Assembly: GCA_000985875.1 (NCBI GenBank)
Contig: CCRI01000020.1
Location: 50,024 to 114,023 of the forward strand
Direction of reading: 5' to 3'
Origin: Neorhizobium galegae bv. officinalis
GTDB lineage: Bacteria; Pseudomonadota; Alphaproteobacteria; Rhizobiales; Rhizobiaceae
Length of the DNA stretch: 64,000 nucleotides
Shown: piece by piece, positions 36,072 through 44,392 of the stretch
How positions within the stretch are numbered: the stretch's first letter is position 1
How the letters are laid out: each line of letters starts with the position of its first letter
Translations under genes and position numbers: made by a program
Notes under the pieces: generated by a model
Database searches by the model: none
The model's input: only the letters and a program-made list of their open reading frames with translations
What the model was told of the DNA's origin: nothing

Positions 36072-37153
36072 TTGAAGGTCTCCTGATCGATGCGAACGGT
36101 CTGGCCGTTTACGAGGGTGTTGACGCCGGCGGTGACGATCCGGTCACCGGGCTTGATCCCGTCTGTCACGGTGACGGGGTTATTTGCGACGGCTTCTTCA
36201 GCAAGCGTGACCGGGGCGGAGGTAACCTTCCCTGTCGCGTTGTTGACGATCCAGACGAATGCCTTCGATCCCTCTGTCCGGATCGCGGACGACGGCAGCC
36301 GGATCAGGGTCTTCGCCTCACCGATGGAACTGGCCGTTATGACCGAACCGAGCCTGAGTGCCTCAGGCGGATCGATCAGCGTCAATCGCGTGCGTCGCGT
36401 ACGCGTCGCCTCGTCCGCTTCAGGTGTGATCTCGCGGACCACGCCCCTGGCGTGAATGCGGGGATCAAGTTGCAAGGCGACGTCGAAGGATGCGCCTGGC
36501 TTCAAATGGTCGCCGGCAGCTTCGGGCACGTCGACCACCGCGTCGCGCTCTTCGGGTCGCGCGACGGTCGCAACACTTTGCCCCGGCGAGACGACAAGGC
36601 CTACCTCGGCGGCGGTCTTGGTGACCACGCCGTCGAATTCGGCGAGCAGACGCGAATAGCTCAGCTGTTCGTTCGCCTTGTCCAGATTTGCCTGGGCCTT
36701 GGCGACCGCAGCTTCTGCGGTCTTGCGCTCCAGCTCGGCAGTTTCAAAGGTGGCCCTCGCCCCGCTCTGTCTCTCGAGCAGAGTTCTCTGCCGGTCTTCC
36801 GTGATGCGGGCGTTGGCAAGTTGCGCCTGGCTGTTGGCAAGGTCGGACCGCGCGCTTTTGACAGCCAGTTCGAGAGCCACCGGATCGATGGCTGCCAGGA
36901 CGTCGCCCCTTTTGACGAGGTCGCCCACCTGGACGTTGCGGGCGATGACCCGGCCAAGAATTCGGAAGCTGAACTCGGTCTCGATACGGGCCTGGACGGT
37001 GCCGGGCAGAGTGAATGCCGCCTGGGGGACCGGCTGGGCCAGCTGGGATAGGACCGGACGAGGAGGCAGCGGTGCCGCGTCCTCTTCCTTCTGGCAAGCC
37101 GACAGCATCGCGGCCGCCGCCAGAAGCGCCGTCAGGCGGGGATCGATTTTCAT
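36068..37153 (-). CDS. RND efflux periplasmic adaptor lipoprotein (second adaptor)
   Basis: Membrane-fusion protein of 361 residues. The lipobox MLSAC gives a lipid anchor at about residue 20. Biotinyl-lipoyl halves flank a coiled-coil hairpin (about residues 80-175), then come beta-barrel and membrane-proximal domains. Start and stop overlap both neighbours by ATGA, locking it to the pump and the first adaptor. Confidence 0.9.
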   Translation of the reverse strand: MKIDPRLTALLAAAAMLSACQKEEDAAPLPPRPVLSQLAQPVPQAAFTLPGTVQARIETEFSFRILGRVIARNVQVGDLVKRGDVLAAIDPVALELAVKSARSDLANSQAQLANARITEDRQRTLLERQSGARATFETAELERKTAEAAVAKAQANLDKANEQLSYSRLLAEFDGVVTKTAAEVGLVVSPGQSVATVARPEERDAVVDVPEAAGDHLKPGASFDVALQLDPRIHARGVVREITPEADEATRTRRTRLTLIDPPEALRLGSVITASSIGEAKTLIRLPSSAIRTEGSKAFVWIVNNATGKVTSAPVTLAEEAVANNPVTVTDGIKPGDRIVTAGVNTLVNGQTVRIDQETFK

Positions 37154-38223
37154 CTTGCAACTCCTTCATAAGACACGTGGTCGCCCTCGCTCAGAAACTT
37201 CGTGCCGTTGGAAACGACAATGTCACCGGCAGACAGGCCGGATTCGACGGAGAAGTGTCCGCTCGCATAGGCTGCGACCCCCACGGCATGGAGGGAGACG
37301 GCGCTCGTCTTCGGATCGACGAGCCAGACGGCCGTCCGCCCCGCATGGGAGGCCATTGCCGACCAGGGCAATTCGATGACAGCCTCAGGCTTGTACCGGG
37401 CGGTTGCGACCACGGCGCTACCCAGCGGAGCGTCAGGCGCATCTTCGAGAGCGAGCTTCACCCGGATCGTCCCCGTCGTGGTGTCGATGGTGGGCGATAC
37501 CTCGCGGACCTTGGCCTGGAACTTGTCGCCGCCCGCGAGCAGCCTGACCTCGGCAACGTCCTCAAGCGCGCGTCCGAGAAGAGCGGACTCGTTGGCATTG
37601 ATCACGGCGTCTCGGGGACCGTCCTGGGCGAGTGTGAAAATGAGCTGGGCGGCCTGCGCCACCTGACCGACTTCGGCATTCCTGGCGGTAATGATTCCGC
37701 TGGCATCCGCCTTGAGGTCTGTCTGGCCAAGCGTATCGCGGGCCGTATCCAGCTGGGCCTGCGCCGACTGAACCGTGGCCTGCGTCGTCAGAAGGGCTTC
37801 GCGTGCGTCATCCAGGGCGGCCCGCGTGGTCACGCCTGTGGTGAAAAGGCTCTCCTGCCTGTCGAATGCCTGCTGGGCCTGCGTTTGCTGCGCCTCCGCA
37901 GATTGGAGATTGGCAAGTGCCACCTGGAGGTCAGCCCTCTGCTCTTGCGTATCGAGCCGCGCCAGAACCTGGCCAGCCTTGACGTGATCGCCGACATCGA
38001 CCAGCCGCGCGATCATGCGACCGCTGACGCGGAATGAAAGATCTGACTGGACCCTGGCACTGATCTCGCCCGTCGTCGAAATGGCCTCCGACACCGGCAC
38101 CGCTTGAACGGTTACCGTCTCCACGTTTCGCGCGTTCTTCGGTCGAGCTTCTTCCTGAGGAGCGCACGCCGTGAGGCATGCGATGGAAAAACCCAATAAA
38201 ACGCCTGTTGTTAACTGTCCCAT
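37150..38223 (-). CDS. RND efflux periplasmic adaptor lipoprotein (first adaptor)
   Basis: Membrane-fusion protein of 357 residues with a lipobox (CLTAC, about residue 20). SFRVSGRMIARLVDVGDHVK is the lipoyl-domain signature, and a Gln/Ala-rich coiled coil spans about residues 95-165. It is first in the operon, divergent from the TetR gene across a shared operator. It is similar in plan to the next adaptor but clearly a different protein, so the pump may use a mixed adaptor ring. Confidence 0.9.
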   Translation of the reverse strand: MGQLTTGVLLGFSIACLTACAPQEEARPKNARNVETVTVQAVPVSEAISTTGEISARVQSDLSFRVSGRMIARLVDVGDHVKAGQVLARLDTQEQRADLQVALANLQSAEAQQTQAQQAFDRQESLFTTGVTTRAALDDAREALLTTQATVQSAQAQLDTARDTLGQTDLKADASGIITARNAEVGQVAQAAQLIFTLAQDGPRDAVINANESALLGRALEDVAEVRLLAGGDKFQAKVREVSPTIDTTTGTIRVKLALEDAPDAPLGSAVVATARYKPEAVIELPWSAMASHAGRTAVWLVDPKTSAVSLHAVGVAAYASGHFSVESGLSAGDIVVSNGTKFLSEGDHVSYEGVAR

Positions 38224-38260
38224 AAGCCGCCTCTCTAGTCGCTTTTGGCAGTCGAATATA

Positions 38261-38282
38261 ATTGACTAACCCGAAAGTCAAT
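38261..38282. promoter_or_regulatory. TetR operator overlapping divergent promoters
   Basis: ATTGACT-N8-AGTCAAT is a perfect 22-base dyad centred between the tetR gene and the adaptor-pump operon. Each arm contains a TTGACT -35-like hexamer: on the plus strand it pairs with AATAAT after 17 bases (38285-38290), and on the minus strand with a TATATT/TATTCG-like -10 across the same dyad. Repressor bound here would block both promoters. Confidence 0.7.
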
Positions 38283-38335
38283 GAAATAATGATGACATGT
38301 TGAAGCTGCAGGACCTGTTGGTAAGGAATGTGAAC

Positions 38336-38953
38336 ATGAAAAAGCTGACGCGCGCTGAACAGAAGGCTCTCCGGCCTGCGCAGATTCTCGACGCTGCGTT
38401 TGAGGAGTTCATTGAACAGGGCTACACGGCGGCGCGAGTGGAAGATATTGCGGCCCGCGTAGGGGTGACGAAAGGGACGGTCTACGTCTACTTCCCCACG
38501 AAGGAAATTCTGTTTTCTGCCATGGCACGGCATATAGCGGTACCGTTCGAGGACGTTCTAGCCGACGCCAGGGAACTCACCGGAAGTTACGCCGAGCGGC
38601 TGAGATCCTTGATCCTGCTTTTTTACAACCGGGTTACGGAAGACCGCAGAACCCGGGAGTTGCTTCGCTTCGCTATCTCTGAGGGTATGCGTTTCCCCCA
38701 CCTCATTGATGACCACTATGCGGAACTCGTCGTGCCGATCCTCGTTACGGGGCAGGCTCTGATCGACGAAGGTATCCGTCAGGGTGAGTTCCGGGACGGG
38801 CCGGCGGCGGTTGCACGCGTCATACTTGCGCCTGCGTTGGCCTTGATTGTCGAAACACTGATCCACGACGGTCGTCTCGATCTTGAAACCCCGAGATATA
38901 TCGAGGCCCATCTCGATCTGGTTTTGCACGGTCTCGCTGCCGCCAACAGTTGA
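38336..38953 (+). CDS. TetR/AcrR-family transcriptional regulator of the RND operon
   Basis: Regulator of 205 residues. The N-terminal helix-turn-helix is in ARVEDIAARVGVTKGTVYVY followed by the FPTKEILFSAM block; the rest is a helical ligand-binding and dimer domain. The ATG at 38336 is preferred because AAGGA lies eight bases upstream; an ATG at 38297 gives 13 more residues without a good site. Divergent from the efflux operon, so it is probably its local repressor and controls itself through 38261-38282. Confidence 0.9.
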   Translation: MKKLTRAEQKALRPAQILDAAFEEFIEQGYTAARVEDIAARVGVTKGTVYVYFPTKEILFSAMARHIAVPFEDVLADARELTGSYAERLRSLILLFYNRVTEDRRTRELLRFAISEGMRFPHLIDDHYAELVVPILVTGQALIDEGIRQGEFRDGPAAVARVILAPALALIVETLIHDGRLDLETPRYIEAHLDLVLHGLAAANS

Positions 38954-39538
38954 TCAGGCGAAACGGGCGCCTGGTTGATGGAGTGCCTTCCACCTACAGC
39001 GCGACGAGAGTGCCAAATCGCGCTCCATGCCAAGGCCTGCGATCACCGCTCGGGCATGGGGATCGGCAAAAGGCGCGCGATTGCCAAGAAATTCTGGAAC
39101 GACATGCAGTATTCGAGATCCGCTGGAAGGAGCCGGAGGCGACCATCAAGTCCGCCGAGGCGTTCCTCTACGCCGCATCCCATCATGACGCCCGTCAGCA
39201 GGATCGCACGCTTGTGAATTCTCGGACGGATCCTCAATGATTTGGCTGCGACGAATGTCGATCCTTCCTAAACCTTTTGATGCTGTTGCCAGTACGGTTC
39301 AAAGCGATACGATCCACTTGCGATACGGAGATAACCTGGGGCTCGGCTCGGAAAACGACCGACCTTGGGTTTTGCCGTAACTTAGGAAGAACGGCGAAGG
39401 ATCGAGCCTTGGAACAGGTCTTCGGCAGATTCGTCGCCGCGTTGTATGCCTTGCCACCCATAGCCACCATACACAGTCCCCCAATGCGTCCTGACGTGAA
39501 GCACGTTCGGCTCCACGCAACGAGTGAAAGGGATCAAG
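38954..39538. other. Gene-poor intergenic stretch before the EPS locus
   Basis: About 585 bases without a convincing gene. Several short open frames run through it, but none has a ribosome site or a recognisable family. GCCGT and ACGGC arms around 39376-39397 form a weak dyad. It separates the efflux region from the polysaccharide locus and presumably holds the promoter for the gene at 39539. Confidence 0.5.
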
Positions 39539-40639
39539 ATGGAAAATCTGCAGGCATATTTTCTGAATTTTCCGCAGTTCGCCATTACATGGGGGATCTT
39601 CTTCGGCGCGGGATTGCTGAGCTTCTTCTTCCTGCTGCGGAGAGACCACTCGGACTTTTCATTCCGGGAGATGTTCGAGCACTGCGTACCTTTCAACGTG
39701 CTCACATCGAAAAGCTTCCACATGGATGTCATCATCTATGTCTGGAGAAAGCTGACGGATCTCGTCTTCGTCGCCCCAGGCCTCGCGGCCACGGCTCTGG
39801 TTTCCGGCGCGACGGATTTTGGCTTGCGATCCGTCTTAGCAGACTTTTCGCCGCTGGGTATCAATTACGTCGTGACGTTCTCGTGCACGATCGTGATGCT
39901 GATTGCTGCCGAGTTCGCCGATTACCTGGTACATTATCTCGAACACAAAGTGCCCGCCTTGTGGGAGCTGCACAAAGTCCATCATTCGGCCGATTTCCTC
40001 AATCCCCTGACATCCAAGCGCGGCCACTCGTTCCCGCTGGTCTACGGTGGGATCGTTGCCGGCGTGATTACCGGCATGTTTGCCGGGCTGTTCATGTTCC
40101 TGTTCGCCATCAGCCTCGTCGAAGCCGTCGCCCTGCGGGCCGTCGCGAGCAAGATATTCACTATCTGGACTCTCGATCCCCTCAAGCACTCGCATATTCC
40201 GGTCAGCCTGGGTTGGTTCGACCGGTTTCTGATTAGCCCCCACATGCACCAGATCCACCACAGCAAGGTCGAGCGCCATTGGGACAAGAATTTCGGAACC
40301 AACCTTTCGATCTTCGACTGGATGTTTGGAACCGGCTACAGGCCTGAGAAAGGAGAAAAGGCGGTGTTCGGCATTTCCGGCTACAGCGACGCCTCATTGC
40401 AGAAATTCAATACGTTCAGGGGCGCCTATTTCGATCCGGTCCTGAGGAGCTGGAAGGCGATCGTCGCGCAGGTGCGCCCCGACACCCGTGCCAAGCCTGG
40501 CGCCAAGCGGGACCCGCCAACTTTCATCATCGAAACGCAGAAGGGGACGGAGCAAGGCGCCGAAACGACCGGTTCGGCTCCGGCCGCCATGGCCCCGCGA
40601 TCTCCTTCGCCGGCATCAAATACCGGAGCGATTGGCTGA
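39539..40639 (+). CDS. Sterol desaturase/fatty-acid hydroxylase superfamily membrane protein
   Basis: Di-iron membrane oxygenase-type protein of 366 residues with four to six hydrophobic helices. The histidine motifs are complete: HYLEH (Hx3H), HKVHH (Hx2HH) and HQIHH (Hx2HH), the ligand set of this superfamily. Members hydroxylate or desaturate lipids, carotenoids or sterols. The ATG at 39539 has AAGGG upstream. The Ala/Pro-rich C-terminal tail (about residues 325-366) is poorly structured. It is 28 bases ahead of the Wzy-like gene and probably co-transcribed with it, so a lipid-carrier or acyl-modification role in the EPS system is possible but unproven. Confidence 0.83.
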   Translation: MENLQAYFLNFPQFAITWGIFFGAGLLSFFFLLRRDHSDFSFREMFEHCVPFNVLTSKSFHMDVIIYVWRKLTDLVFVAPGLAATALVSGATDFGLRSVLADFSPLGINYVVTFSCTIVMLIAAEFADYLVHYLEHKVPALWELHKVHHSADFLNPLTSKRGHSFPLVYGGIVAGVITGMFAGLFMFLFAISLVEAVALRAVASKIFTIWTLDPLKHSHIPVSLGWFDRFLISPHMHQIHHSKVERHWDKNFGTNLSIFDWMFGTGYRPEKGEKAVFGISGYSDASLQKFNTFRGAYFDPVLRSWKAIVAQVRPDTRAKPGAKRDPPTFIIETQKGTEQGAETTGSAPAAMAPRSPSPASNTGAIG

Positions 40640-40667
40640 TGGGCACCGGCAAAGACGGGTATCGCGC

Positions 40668-42071
40668 ATGAGTTTGGAGCCCATCGGGATATTTACGCTC
40701 GTTCTGGGGGCCTACTGTCTGTTCGCGGGATACCATGCGAGCATCGTCGTCTTCATCGGCCTTTCCGTTTTCGGTGCTGCGGCCGCGATCCTGGTGGGTT
40801 CCGCAAACATTCAGCCGGCGCACCTCTTTCTCGCATTCCTTGCTCTGAGCGTCCTGACCTATCGAGATAAGTTCAACATCGCGCTGAAGGCACTGTACTT
40901 CCCCAAGCCCGGGTTCTGGCTGGCCTGTCTGCTGATCTACGGAACAGTGTTGGGTTTCTTCGCCCCGCGCCTGCTTGCCCGCATGACGGACATCATCCCG
41001 CTCGGGTCTTCCGAATATCCATCCACCGGCAGCACGGTGCCTTTGGGGCCGGTCTCCAGCAATTTTACCCAGGCGGTCTACGTTTCAGCAGATCTTCTCG
41101 CCTATGTGCTGATCCTGGCGATCGGATCCACCATGGCTGGCTTCAGGGCGATCACCGTCGGGGTTCTGGTATTCGCCGGCGCGAATGCCTTCTTTGCCCT
41201 GCTCGACATGGCGACCTATGGCACCGGGGCTCAAGATCTCTTTCTCTACATCCGCAATGCCCAATACACATTTCACGACGATGACGTCGTGGCCGGTGTC
41301 AAGCGTATCGTCGGCTCATGGCCGGAGGCGTCTGCATTCGCCGGCATCAGCCTCGCCGCCGTCGGATTTACCGGCACGCTATGGCTCTGCGGACGCGACC
41401 TGAGATGGAGCGGCGCCCTTTTCCTGGTCACGACCCTGCTGGTGATACGCTCTACGTCGTCGGCCGGCCTGCTGGCTTTGCCGTTTTGCTTCGTGATCTT
41501 GTATATCACCGCCTTCTTCCGCTGTGGCGGGCAGTCCGGAACCAGGAACAGTTCGGCGATCGTGCTGTTTGCACCGCCCCTGGTTTGTCTCATCGCATTG
41601 GTGATTGCCCTCAACGATACGCTTTTCCGACAGCTCTACGACTATTTTGACCTGCTCATCTTCAGCAAGTCCACATCGCATTCCGCGGTAGAACGCGGTT
41701 CCTGGAACACCCATGGATACCAGAATTTTCTCGATTCCTACGGCCTAGGGGTCGGCCTCGGCACCTCCCGCACATCAAGCTTCCTGTTCGCCCTGCTCTC
41801 CAATGTGGGAATACCCGGAACGATCATGTTTTCGTTCTTTGCGATCTCCGCATTCTCGAAACGGCGCGGGATACCACGCACCTTCACCTCGGATGTCCGG
41901 CTTGCCGCGCGCAACGGCTGCGCCTGCCTGATGATCGGCGCCATGGTTGCGGGGCCGACAGTCGATCTCGGCCTGGTGTTCTTCATCCTGGCCGGCCTTT
42001 CAAGCGCCGAGCCCGAGCACGAAACGCTGACAGCCCCGTCGACCCGCTACATGACCGTAAGGGTGAGTTGA
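40668..42071 (+). CDS. Wzy/O-antigen-ligase-like polysaccharide polymerase
   Basis: Polytopic membrane protein of 467 residues with about ten to twelve helices and a large periplasmic loop around residues 110-145, the plan of Wzy polymerases and WaaL ligases. The ATG at 40668 lies 28 bases past the previous stop and begins a hydrophobic helix directly; the frame also runs upstream within the previous gene. The SWNTHGYQNFLDSYGLGVGL stretch resembles the HNxxLExxxxxGxxG-type periplasmic motif of such enzymes. Expected to join lipid-linked repeat units in the periplasm. Confidence 0.75.
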   Translation: MSLEPIGIFTLVLGAYCLFAGYHASIVVFIGLSVFGAAAAILVGSANIQPAHLFLAFLALSVLTYRDKFNIALKALYFPKPGFWLACLLIYGTVLGFFAPRLLARMTDIIPLGSSEYPSTGSTVPLGPVSSNFTQAVYVSADLLAYVLILAIGSTMAGFRAITVGVLVFAGANAFFALLDMATYGTGAQDLFLYIRNAQYTFHDDDVVAGVKRIVGSWPEASAFAGISLAAVGFTGTLWLCGRDLRWSGALFLVTTLLVIRSTSSAGLLALPFCFVILYITAFFRCGGQSGTRNSSAIVLFAPPLVCLIALVIALNDTLFRQLYDYFDLLIFSKSTSHSAVERGSWNTHGYQNFLDSYGLGVGLGTSRTSSFLFALLSNVGIPGTIMFSFFAISAFSKRRGIPRTFTSDVRLAARNGCACLMIGAMVAGPTVDLGLVFFILAGLSSAEPEHETLTAPSTRYMTVRVS

Positions 42072-42093
42072 TTGTGCGCCTCAAGCTTGTCCG

Positions 42094-43023
42094 TCAGGCA
42101 TAGACCCGGAAATAATCGACCCGCATGCGTGTGAGCGTGTCCGCGGGCAGGAGTGGCTGTGGATAGGGGACATCCGAACGCAGGGCAAGCGTGAGGACCG
42201 GCCAGAACACATCCTGCTGGGCATCGAGTTGTGCGGAGCGGTTGATCGTCCAGACCGCCGGCATTCCGGTCTTGGTATCAATGATGGGCTGCCGTTCGAA
42301 ATAGATCGTGCATTCGGTGTCTGTGACCAGCACCCCGTATCGGCAATAACCGGCGGTCATGTCGATCGGCGTGGGCACACCGGTTCCTTCATTGTGCTCG
42401 CCGGGTTGACCCCATTCGTGCAGATAGGCCCCGTAGAGATTGGGTTCCCAGCCCTTGTGCTCGACGACGTCGATTTCGATGCTCGTCTGAGGATGCAGGA
42501 TGCTGCGTCCGTTCATCATCCAGAAAGCCGGCCAAGTCAGCGGGTGTCTCGGAAACAGCATCCGCGCCTCGAAATAGCCGCGCCGCCAACCTTTCATGAT
42601 CGTGCCATCGCGCTTGGCCGTCTGAATGTTGCCCGATATCCATTGAAACTCGGCGAGGTCATTGCCGTAATAATGTGGGACCTTCATCGGCCGTCCGATG
42701 TGTTTTGCAGCCACTTCAAGCGCCCTGCCGTCGCTCGCCTGCGGGTCGTCGACAATCGCATAGGGATTGAAACCCTCTTCGCCGCCGTCTCTCGCGAAGG
42801 CAGAACGGCCGTAAAAGCCCGGATCGGAGGTCGTCGGCTTCGGACCGGCGCTCCAGGTCGACCAATCGAGCCTGGTAAAATTGTCCTCGAATATAAGGGC
42901 TCGCCCGCTGGTCGGGTCCTCCCGGCGCGCGGATGCCTTCGATCGCCAAACGAGACCGCCGACAAGGCCCGCCGAGGCCAAGGCGCCGACCGCGAATGAG
43001 CGGCGGGACAATAACGTCGTCAT
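42094..43023 (-). CDS. Tat-exported GH16 family endo-glycanase
   Basis: Secreted glycoside hydrolase of 309 residues. The N-terminus SRRSFAVGALASAGLVGG is a twin-arginine signal. The retaining GH16 active-site motif ExDxxE is present as EIDVVE (in TSIEIDVVEHKG), with nucleophile and acid/base glutamates intact. GH16 enzymes cleave beta-1,3/1,4-glucans or galactans; ExoK-type members trim succinoglycan. Inside this locus it likely trims or releases the polymer made by the neighbours. The ATG at 43023 has GAGGTGG upstream. It is convergent with the Wzy-like gene. Confidence 0.85.
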   Translation of the reverse strand: MTTLLSRRSFAVGALASAGLVGGLVWRSKASARREDPTSGRALIFEDNFTRLDWSTWSAGPKPTTSDPGFYGRSAFARDGGEEGFNPYAIVDDPQASDGRALEVAAKHIGRPMKVPHYYGNDLAEFQWISGNIQTAKRDGTIMKGWRRGYFEARMLFPRHPLTWPAFWMMNGRSILHPQTSIEIDVVEHKGWEPNLYGAYLHEWGQPGEHNEGTGVPTPIDMTAGYCRYGVLVTDTECTIYFERQPIIDTKTGMPAVWTINRSAQLDAQQDVFWPVLTLALRSDVPYPQPLLPADTLTRMRVDYFRVYA

Positions 43024-43065
43024 GATCCACCTCACGTCGTATCATTCAGGCCAGCCCGCAAAGAC

Positions 43066-44208
43066 CTATGCCGCCGCCGCACTCCGCAGCGCGTTGGCAT
43101 GCACCTCAAGCACCCGCTCGGGGCTGTAACAGTCAATGAATTCCTGGCGGAAGCCGGCATGGGCCTGCTCGGCACGCAGATTGTCGCAATAATAAACCAT
43201 CGCGTTCACGAGTTCCTCGCGACGATCCACCGGCACGAGCAGGCCCAGCCTGCTGTCGACGAGGATATCGCTCGGGCCGAATTCGCAATCGGTCGCGATG
43301 ACGGGCAGACCAAACCGCAACGCTTCGCAGATCGCCAGCGACCACCCTTCCCATCGGGACGTGGAGACATAGACGTCACTTGCCGCCAGCGCGGGCTGGG
43401 GATTTTCGGGATGGTGCTCCAGGCTCACCACGTCCGTGAGGCCCCGGCGGTCTATCTCTGCCCGCAAGGCCGCCTCCCCGTCGCCGTAACCGACGATTTT
43501 CAGCAGGACATTGCTGCGTTTTTTCCGCAGCTCGGAAAACGCGGCAAGGAGAATATCCTGGCCCTTCTGAAACGAGAAGCGACCGATATTGATGAACGTG
43601 ACGTTATCGCCGACGCGTGCCTGGCCGGCATCGGAGAGGTCAAACTTGCGCACGGGGTTCGGCACCCAATAATGCGGCCGCTTGCTCTTGAACATCGCAT
43701 TGAATGAGGTGAGCTGCCGCGGCGAGGTTCCGAAAACCGAGGCGATCTTCGGCAGGAAAAGCGTCTTCATCAACAGGAAGAGGATCTTGGCCTTGATATG
43801 GCTGCGCTCCAGCTTTGGATTGCCGTGAAGATGGACGGCAAACCGGCGCCGGATTCCGATGCAGGAGGCCATGCAGATCACCGTCGGCTCGATCTGCGGC
43901 ACGACGATCAGGTCATAATCCTTGCCGGCGATGACCTCCCGGAAGTTGCGCATCAGGTCGATCCGGCTCGAAGCCACGCGGTCGATAATGGTGTAATTCC
44001 TGCCCTCCGTGGGGCGATTTTTGTGAACCGACGTGTAGAGGACGTCCACCTCGAAGTCGCTTCCATACCGATCCATCAGACCGGAGCAGATCGTGTCCAC
44101 GACTCTCTCGATACCGGCGAAAGCGCTCGTCCCCGGTTGGACGTAGAGGATCTTCAAAGGTGTATGGGAACTAAGTCTTTCGGAGTAGGGCATGGTTGCT
44201 ATTTGCAT
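43066..44208 (-). CDS. Glycosyltransferase family 4
   Basis: Cytosolic retaining GT-B glycosyltransferase of about 380 residues. It has an N-terminal GTSAFAGIERVVD acceptor-domain loop and a C-terminal donor domain with INIGRFSFQKGQDILLAAF. The EGWSLAICEALRFGLPVIAT stretch is the Ex7E donor-binding motif. The ATG at 44208 follows GAGG/AAGG; another in-frame ATG lies at 44193. It is upstream of and co-oriented with the GH16 gene and divergent from the GMC gene. Confidence 0.85.
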   Translation of the reverse strand: MQIATMPYSERLSSHTPLKILYVQPGTSAFAGIERVVDTICSGLMDRYGSDFEVDVLYTSVHKNRPTEGRNYTIIDRVASSRIDLMRNFREVIAGKDYDLIVVPQIEPTVICMASCIGIRRRFAVHLHGNPKLERSHIKAKILFLLMKTLFLPKIASVFGTSPRQLTSFNAMFKSKRPHYWVPNPVRKFDLSDAGQARVGDNVTFINIGRFSFQKGQDILLAAFSELRKKRSNVLLKIVGYGDGEAALRAEIDRRGLTDVVSLEHHPENPQPALAASDVYVSTSRWEGWSLAICEALRFGLPVIATDCEFGPSDILVDSRLGLLVPVDRREELVNAMVYYCDNLRAEQAHAGFRQEFIDCYSPERVLEVHANALRSAAAA

Positions 44209-44346
44209 ATACCTTAACCTCTTTGAATTTTCCGAAGATCCTGTATAGTAAGGAAAATCTCCCATAAAAATGTCGGAAACACCCCTGCTGAAATGTTAAG
44301 TCAAACCTGGCGGAAGACAAGAAATTCTTCACTGTCCAGAGCAATA

Positions 44347-44361
44347 ACATTGATACAATGT
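44347..44361. promoter_or_regulatory. Perfect dyad upstream of the GMC oxidoreductase gene
   Basis: ACATTG-ATA-CAATGT, a perfect 15-base dyad, lies 32-46 bases before the GMC ATG within an AT-rich divergent intergenic region (44209-44392). Suitable as an operator; no regulator gene lies nearby. Confidence 0.4.
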
Positions 44362-44392
44362 CGATGAGATTGCAACAGCAAAGGTTTTCTGT

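Noticed and set aside
38950..39240. Short open frames between the TetR gene and the EPS locus
   Set aside because: No ribosome site, no family resemblance and compositionally like shadow frames. A MIWLR-like peptide near 39238 briefly suggested an IS5 end, but the preceding transposase blocks are absent.
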